From a virus, in the IMG/VR virus record IMGVR_UViG_3300023276_000595, positions 1 to 42,507 of that record: a DNA stretch of 42,507 nucleotides; one strand, given 5' to 3'. Shown here piece by piece: positions 37,407 through 42,507 of this stretch (within the stretch, counting starts at the first letter, position 1; each line of letters begins with the position of its first letter). A model generated the notes under the pieces. The model did not search any database. It was not told the origin of the DNA and worked only from the letters and a program-made list of their open reading frames with translations. The position numbers were made by a program, and so were the translations under genes.

Positions 37407-38813
37407 CTACACTGTTGCAATACCTACTGGGAATTTTGAAGTGTGGGTGAAGGTCTTAACACTTACCGTGTTTGCATCATCCACTACACCTTCATTGTCA
37501 ACAATCGGGATAGTGTTATCATCTCCCCAATCACTACCATCCCACAACACCTCTCTTCCGTGGTATTGCATATAAAGTAAGCCATCCCTTTCTACTAAGT
37601 GAGTTAGAGCCTTAACAGCAGGTGACGAGTTGGTTGGTGCAACTACTATAGCCGGTGAATGTATTGGTGAACGAGCAGCTCCTGTAATAAATGCACCTAG
37701 ATTACTCAACCAGTGATTAGTGATGCCTAAAGTTTGGGCAAAACTCTGTGCGCTATCGTCTGTACCAATACCACCTGTTAAGGAAGGCTGTAATCTATTA
37801 CCATAAGATATATCATTCCCTGATGTAAATACAACATCACCTTTATCACCATATATCGGTCGGTTAATATCACTCTCAGTGAAGTTTGAGAGGACTTCAT
37901 AAAAGTGTAGGGACACATAAGCTGGATCGCTATATGTTGGGTTTGTTTCACTTGTAACGGGGTTAATCGTTAAATTATTTGAAGTCCAATTATCACCATT
38001 ATCAGTGGTGAAGACTCTTTTTATGTTGGCTAATGCTGTTGTCTTCCTATTTAATGGGAAAACAGCATTAGCTACTGTAGGGATTTGCGGTACCCATTTC
38101 CCCACTACACCTGCACTGAATGTAGTTATGATATTCGCTGGTGAACCAATTATATCAACCCAAGGGAGTGAGTCATACGAAGGTGACAGTTCCTTCTCAA
38201 GGATGTAGTAAACTTCGTTGCCTGTACCAGCACCTGTTGGTGTGCTTCCTGAAACTGTAGTCCAACTACCTGCAGCGGCAGTGATATACTCTTGTGTACC
38301 TGTATTGGTAATTTCAGTCACCTCACCTCTCACTATAAAATCCAGAGTGTTGTCAATACAGTAAAACATATCACCTAAACTTACATCTTTTCCGACCAGT
38401 GTAAGGTATATTACAAAGCTATCTGCTAGGTTCCACCATAAAAAAGGAGCATTAGCACTTACACCTGTACCAGCATCATCATAAACTGTACTGAAAGGTA
38501 CTTTACCTACACCTCTTGTTGTACCAACTACATCCTTACGGACAACATCTTCACGCAGTTTAACACTATCTCTCTTTTTAGCATCTAGGCGTAAGTCTTG
38601 CACTTGACCAGCATATACAGAATCTGCAAAGTCATATTGTGAGCTTGTTCCCGTAGCACCCCCTATTAACCCAGAAGTTAGGTCAAGCTTGGTAGTGTTA
38701 AAACAATCTACTGTTGAATTAAAAACCACAGTTGTTGAGTGCCAAGGTAGATTGTCCGAAGCTCTTTTAGCCCCATTAGGGTTATATGTTGGATGATACA
38801 TTCCCAGATTCAT
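37407..38813 (-). CDS. Virion fibre-cluster protein, function unknown
   Basis: 468 residues, ATG 38813 with GGAGAAACAGA upstream. It starts MNLGMYHPTYNPNGAKRASDNLPW. It is beta-rich with aromatic patches (ANAPFLWWNLADSFVIYLTLVGKDVSLGDMFYCIDN, GDNWTSNNLTINP, HFYEVLSNFTESDINRPIYGDKGDVVFTSGNDISYGNRLQ). It ends LYMQYHGREVLWDGSDWGDD, similar in texture to the fibre gene downstream (both have an 'f.W.GsaW.D' type element). Likely a second fibre or decoration protein. Confidence 0.65.
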   Translation of the reverse strand: MNLGMYHPTYNPNGAKRASDNLPWHSTTVVFNSTVDCFNTTKLDLTSGLIGGATGTSSQYDFADSVYAGQVQDLRLDAKKRDSVKLREDVVRKDVVGTTRGVGKVPFSTVYDDAGTGVSANAPFLWWNLADSFVIYLTLVGKDVSLGDMFYCIDNTLDFIVRGEVTEITNTGTQEYITAAAGSWTTVSGSTPTGAGTGNEVYYILEKELSPSYDSLPWVDIIGSPANIITTFSAGVVGKWVPQIPTVANAVFPLNRKTTALANIKRVFTTDNGDNWTSNNLTINPVTSETNPTYSDPAYVSLHFYEVLSNFTESDINRPIYGDKGDVVFTSGNDISYGNRLQPSLTGGIGTDDSAQSFAQTLGITNHWLSNLGAFITGAARSPIHSPAIVVAPTNSSPAVKALTHLVERDGLLYMQYHGREVLWDGSDWGDDNTIPIVDNEGVVDDANTVSVKTFTHTSKFPVGIATV

Positions 38814-38937
38814 TCTGTTTCTCCTTAAATTCTTTATATTGTTGAGGTGTTTTATTCTCTAGGGAGTAACCTTTCTCCCTATAATATGCTAAACTACCCC
38901 CGTTAGTCTTTACTTCAATATATACATCTTTAATCAT
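38782..38937 (-). CDS. Small protein between fibre genes
   Basis: 51 residues, ATG 38937 with a strong site (GTAGGAGGTAATAAGGT). It reads MIKDVYIEVKTNGGSLAYYREKGYSLENKTPQQYKEFKEKQNESGNVSSNI. Its 3' end overlaps the next fibre gene by 32 nt in a different frame. It is helical and charged, so it is a possible fibre-assembly chaperone, by position only. Confidence 0.6.
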   Translation of the reverse strand: MIKDVYIEVKTNGGSLAYYREKGYSLENKTPQQYKEFKEKQNESGNVSSNI

Positions 38938-38964
38938 ACCTTATTACCTCCTACCTAATGTATA

Positions 38965-40581
38965 TTATTTTTGAATAAGAACCAGTGGTAAGGCATAGCA
39001 TTTCTTGTTATATGATCTAGCAACTGCTGTAGCGCCCACACCTGTGTAGATAGTTGGGTCACTTTTATCCAAACCCCACCCAACAGTGGCATGTGGGGAG
39101 CCAAACAGGTTAGACCCAGTAGAGATATCACTATTGGTCTCACTAATACCCCTTACACCTACACCATAGCCGTTACCAGCACTCAAATTTATATAGTTAA
39201 ATTGACCGTCAGTGTCTTTCCAAGGGACAGCAGATTTCCACTGATTTTGAACACCTCTTATTACACGTACTCTTGCTCTAACTTGAATCAACTCGGCTGT
39301 TTCTGCATCATAGTAAAGGTTGTTCTCAGGATTATCTAAAGCAGTTTTTTGTTGCGCCACAGTCATTGTTGACCATTTAGCAGCATAGCCTACTGTTGTA
39401 GTGTCCCAATCACCGAAAGCTGAGTACCCTTGAGCAACACCTAATGATGTTATCAGGGTGAGTGGGATATCTTCCTCTGATGTAGAGTTGCCATACTGTG
39501 GTAGTCCAAGTGGGCAGAATAAATCTGTGTCGCTCACCTTCTGATGAAAAGTTTCTAAGAAGCCATAGTCTTGTCGAGACAGTATTGGCTGGTTCTCTAT
39601 TTTACGCATAGAAACCTGTGAGACCTCAACTACTGACACACCATCAGTGCTATGCAAAACAATAGCTGGAGCTACAAGAGCATCATCTACAATTGTGGCT
39701 GTTATTTGAATATAACCTGTTGTACCTGCTGGGTGTACAATAACTTCTGCTGCCTCATTATCCGTTCGTAGTGAAAAGGTACAATCACTACGATGTACAT
39801 AGGCAGACAGAACAACAACATCACCATTGACAGGTTTAATTGCACTTAAAATGGTTTGCCCTATATTACCCCAAGCTGTGCTATCAGCTACTAACGTGGC
39901 TACTCCATCCACCACTGTCACAGACGTTAGAGAGTTATTCCAAGAAGTAGTACCATTCCTGAAATCACCATTCTTAATCAACCCTTCAAAATTACGACTA
40001 ACAGCTTCACTCAAATCACCTGCCACATCCCCATACTTAGGATCAACGTCTGTTAGATAATCAATAGCTACACCTGCAACATCGTCATAAGAACGAGTTC
40101 CAGCTTCAGCTTCAGGTGTTAAGATTTTAACAGGGTTGAAAGAGGGGTCATTAGAGTTAATACCATAAAGTTTATGAGATACCCCACCAACCACAACTAT
40201 TGCTGCTTCTGTACGTGAAGTCCCATACGCAGATGTACCTCTACCCAATCTAAGGTCATTAGGAGAGCTGCTTATTTCCCATAACCCTTCGTTAATGTTA
40301 GGGAAAGATGAAGGTAGGTTATGTTTACCAAATTCACTAAAACCACTACCATTATTCTCACGAATACGTTGTTCTGCATTAGCATCAAATACAGACTTTG
40401 GCATTGCAAACTTTTCAACGTCTAAAACAGTTGTTATTGTCTCATTGGAAGCACCATCGAAAGTGATGCCCCCCGTAACATCACCAGCTAGGGTAATATC
40501 ACGGGGGGTTGCAAGTTTGTCAGCTTGAGGCACAACGGCCTCAGCTGAATTGTTCGTTTGTCCGAAATACTTTTTACTCAT
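38965..40581 (-). CDS. Tail fibre protein with carbohydrate-binding-like middle domain
   Basis: 538 residues, ATG 40581 with GCTAAAGGAGCAGCATAA, which includes the upstream stop. The N-terminal fibre motif KLATPRDITLAGDVTGGITFDGASNETITTVL is typical of phage tail fibres. About residues 205-335 (NGDFRNGTTSWNNSLTSVTVVDGVATLVADS...VVVLSAYVHRSD...YIQITATIV) form a carbohydrate-binding-module-like beta sandwich ('NGdF..g...W'). The C-terminus ends NKKCYALPLVLIQK, like a baseplate-distal tip. Coupled to the next fibre upstream. Confidence 0.8.
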   Translation of the reverse strand: MSKKYFGQTNNSAEAVVPQADKLATPRDITLAGDVTGGITFDGASNETITTVLDVEKFAMPKSVFDANAEQRIRENNGSGFSEFGKHNLPSSFPNINEGLWEISSSPNDLRLGRGTSAYGTSRTEAAIVVVGGVSHKLYGINSNDPSFNPVKILTPEAEAGTRSYDDVAGVAIDYLTDVDPKYGDVAGDLSEAVSRNFEGLIKNGDFRNGTTSWNNSLTSVTVVDGVATLVADSTAWGNIGQTILSAIKPVNGDVVVLSAYVHRSDCTFSLRTDNEAAEVIVHPAGTTGYIQITATIVDDALVAPAIVLHSTDGVSVVEVSQVSMRKIENQPILSRQDYGFLETFHQKVSDTDLFCPLGLPQYGNSTSEEDIPLTLITSLGVAQGYSAFGDWDTTTVGYAAKWSTMTVAQQKTALDNPENNLYYDAETAELIQVRARVRVIRGVQNQWKSAVPWKDTDGQFNYINLSAGNGYGVGVRGISETNSDISTGSNLFGSPHATVGWGLDKSDPTIYTGVGATAVARSYNKKCYALPLVLIQK

Positions 40582-42507
40582 TTATGCTGCTCCTTTAGCT
40601 TTAATTGTGTCAGCACTTAGTGCTTCGTGGTATATCTCAAAGTTCTTGATTTCAGAGTTAACCTTTTGAATGAATGTGTAGTATGCTCCTATTGCTAAGA
40701 TATCATCTATGTCGTAAATTGCTGTTGCACCCTCGCTTGCTACCAACTCACCATTAGCAAACACTTGCGCAGAAGTACCAGTGTATACAAATGCAAAACG
40801 CACACCATTAGTTGTATCTATATCAGTTGAAGATGAAGCAACACCACCGCCTGTACTAAACTGGATAAGTCCAGAACTTACTTGCTGACGTGCCCAAAAT
40901 GTAGCATTAGAGCCAAATATAAACTGATTAGCGTTATTGCTTCTAGGTATGTCAGTACAGTCACACATTATAGTGAATGGTTTACCAACGGCTGGCATAT
41001 TACCATTCACGTCTATGCTAATTTCCTCTGCGTCCCTTGGCTCTGCAATTGTAGTTGTTGCCATATATGGTCTACGACCTTCAGTAGTTGTCAACTGTAA
41101 TTCATCAACAAAAACACTGGACGTACTATTACCTTGGTATATAGTCGAGGTAGTGCCTTCTTCTACCATGTACACAGAGGCTTGAGGATTTATGCCAGTT
41201 ACTGTTGCCATATAAGCTGAAAATTCAACCCATCCGTCATTTAACTCTTTAGTCTTAGCAAACACACCAACACTTGTAGAATACACAGTAGCTGTTGTCA
41301 GGTTTAAGTATGCCGCACCTAAAAACCCACTACTATCTGCAAGACGAATCCTAACAGACCTTGCTGCACCATTTCCAAGCTTCACCTTTAAGGACACACC
41401 ATAAAAACCAGTATCGGCTGGTGCTACGATTTGCCTTAAGAAGTGTTCTGCGTTAGCACCGTCTTCAATAAGTTCTTGCCCTAATGCAGCAGCACCTACA
41501 GATGTCCCTGCTTTAGTCCATTGTGGTTGCGTAATATCACCACTATGAAGCAACCAATTGTAGTAAGACTCATAAATGCTTGCACCGTCTTTAGTTATAG
41601 CAAGTTCATCTATTGGAAGAGTTTCTCTTGTACCTGAGAAGTTTATATTACCAGTTGTAGTACCGCGCTCTACTGTCATATAACCAGATAATGCATCGAC
41701 AACCTTATGGGTGAAGGGTATAGACACAACAGGGAGTTTATTTTCAATACCAACTAAACCATCTAAAGAGCTTTCTAGCTCCTGCATTCCTTCTTTAGTA
41801 GACCCATTATCACTGATGATGTTACCAGTGAATGTCCCCATATCCGTATCACCATCTGAGGTACCAGTGGTAGTCCTAATATCACTTATGTCCGAGGTGT
41901 TAGCTGCTGTATCACTTTCAATAGTATCTAAGTTAACTGTTTGAGTTACCGAGATATGACCTACTTTAGTGGCATCACCTAATGGGTAAGTGTTCTTAGC
42001 CGTATTTAAGGTGATGGCTGAATTTAACACTTCAAGTTTATCATAAACAGCGTTTTTACTTGGAGCTACTGTGGTGTCATTATCCCATGCAACACTATAA
42101 GAACCATCATCAACTGTACCTTTAGTTTCTAATGAAGTCTCTAATTCCTGCATACCAGTTTTAACAGATACGTTATCACTGATGGTTGTACCTGAGAAAA
42201 CACCTAAATTTGTCTCACCGTCAGAAGTTCCAGTGGTTGTCCTAATATCGGATATATCTGAAGCGTTACCAGAAACATCACTTTCAATAGTATCAAGATC
42301 AACTGCTTGAGTGACTGTAATATAACCAACTTTAGTAGAATCACTTGAAGGATATGTGGTTTTTGCTGTATTCAATGCTATAGCAGTACTTAATAACTCA
42401 ACCTTGTCGTAAACAGAGTTCTTACTTGGAGCCACATTTGTTATACCATCCCAACCAGAGTCATATGCAGCGTCATTAACAGTACCTTTAGTCTCTAATG
42501 AAGTTTC
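40582..42507 (-). CDS. Large repeat-containing tail fibre (5' end outside window)
   Basis: The reading frame is open to the right edge, giving at least 641 codons; the GTG at 42435 is not a real start. The N-terminal part has a roughly 122-residue repeat (see repeat entry) with APSKNSVYDK and SDISDIRTTTGTSDG. The middle has a beta-sandwich (SGDITQPQWTKAGTSVG...FYGVSLKVKLGNGAARSVRIRLADSSG). The C-terminal 150 residues (PFTIMCDCTDIPRSNNANQFIFGSN...VRFAFVYTGTSAQVFANGELVASE...IGAYYTFIQKVNSEIKNFEIYHEALS) match a LamG/concanavalin-type lectin fold. Probably the long tail fibre. Confidence 0.8.
   Translation of the reverse strand, partial: ETSLETKGTVNDAAYDSGWDGITNVAPSKNSVYDKVELLSTAIALNTAKTTYPSSDSTKVGYITVTQAVDLDTIESDVSGNASDISDIRTTTGTSDGETNLGVFSGTTISDNVSVKTGMQELETSLETKGTVDDGSYSVAWDNDTTVAPSKNAVYDKLEVLNSAITLNTAKNTYPLGDATKVGHISVTQTVNLDTIESDTAANTSDISDIRTTTGTSDGDTDMGTFTGNIISDNGSTKEGMQELESSLDGLVGIENKLPVVSIPFTHKVVDALSGYMTVERGTTTGNINFSGTRETLPIDELAITKDGASIYESYYNWLLHSGDITQPQWTKAGTSVGAAALGQELIEDGANAEHFLRQIVAPADTGFYGVSLKVKLGNGAARSVRIRLADSSGFLGAAYLNLTTATVYSTSVGVFAKTKELNDGWVEFSAYMATVTGINPQASVYMVEEGTTSTIYQGNSTSSVFVDELQLTTTEGRRPYMATTTIAEPRDAEEISIDVNGNMPAVGKPFTIMCDCTDIPRSNNANQFIFGSNATFWARQQVSSGLIQFSTGGGVASSSTDIDTTNGVRFAFVYTGTSAQVFANGELVASEGATAIYDIDDILAIGAYYTFIQKVNSEIKNFEIYHEALSADTIKAKGAA
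41776..42507 (-). repeat. Tandem ~122-codon repeat in fibre shaft
   Basis: Two adjacent copies: 42507-42142 (may extend beyond the edge) and 42141-41776. Shared landmarks are ETSLETKGTV, APSKN(S/A)VYDK, ALNTAK/TLNTAK, LDTIESD, SDISDIRTTTGTSDG and TGMQELE/EGMQELE. DNA copies are diverged, so the duplication is not recent. Confidence 0.88.

Noticed and set aside
1-42507. tRNA genes, CRISPR arrays, insertion sequences, integrase or attachment sites.
   Set aside because: No cloverleaf-like sequences, regularly spaced repeats, transposase or integrase motifs were seen while reading both strands; a tRNAscan-type search would be needed to exclude tRNAs.

Overview
The window is part of an AT-rich contractile-tailed (myovirus-type) phage genome. 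The baseplate, tube, sheath and neck proteins resemble the E217/Pam3/Mu-like contractile-tail set known mostly from phages of Gram-negative bacteria. The 3-TM holin, the M15 endolysin and the RusA-type resolvase fit a Gram-negative, probably gammaproteobacterial, host; the host assignment is inference. I saw no tRNA, rRNA, CRISPR array or insertion sequence.

Layout. 1-243 (+) is the 3' end of an SSB-like replication gene. 317-22447 (mostly -) is a lysis and tail block. Read in transcription order from high to low coordinate it runs: neck proteins (22447-20812), sheath (19133-17742), tube (17730-17287), tail assembly chaperone with a -1 frameshift (17173-16419), tape measure (16312-12188), Dit-like protein, plug, hub, gpV-like spike, gp46-like protein, tailspike, baseplate J, DUF2612-type protein, gp10/gp12-like fibre, then endolysin and holin. 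22568-33071 (+) is an accessory/early block of about 25 short genes driven by several sigma70-type promoters. It contains a Rha-like regulator, a DnaQ-type exonuclease, a polymerase-palm-like protein, homing endonucleases and small membrane proteins. 33161-42507 (-) holds two membrane proteins and a large fibre cluster that runs off the window. The strands converge at bidirectional terminators (about 270-306 and 33100-33141).

Main result. The tape-measure gene looks broken on translation but is not. Between residues 407 and 422 of the mature protein the coding sequence is interrupted by four td-like group I introns (281, 938, 353 and 261 nt). They are separated by micro-exons of only 18, 8 and 16 nt. 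Removing them restores one 763-codon frame and recreates the conserved tape-measure segment (GQMMG, KTKIQA, EEL, RGQLA, ERLPGA) without a gap. Intron 2 carries an HNH endonuclease. Introns 1 and 4 have closely related cores, which suggests spread inside one gene.

Other points. A tailspike plus an opposite-strand RusA fragment is wedged between two baseplate genes that are normally adjacent. A roughly 45-residue module starting NTTT...TW..P..VG.GEY is repeated in the DUF2612 protein and its second half recurs in the tailspike. A shared TGGTATAAT element lies upstream of five minus-strand structural or lysis genes. At least five homing-type endonucleases are present. Two early genes look split by a stop codon or frameshift.
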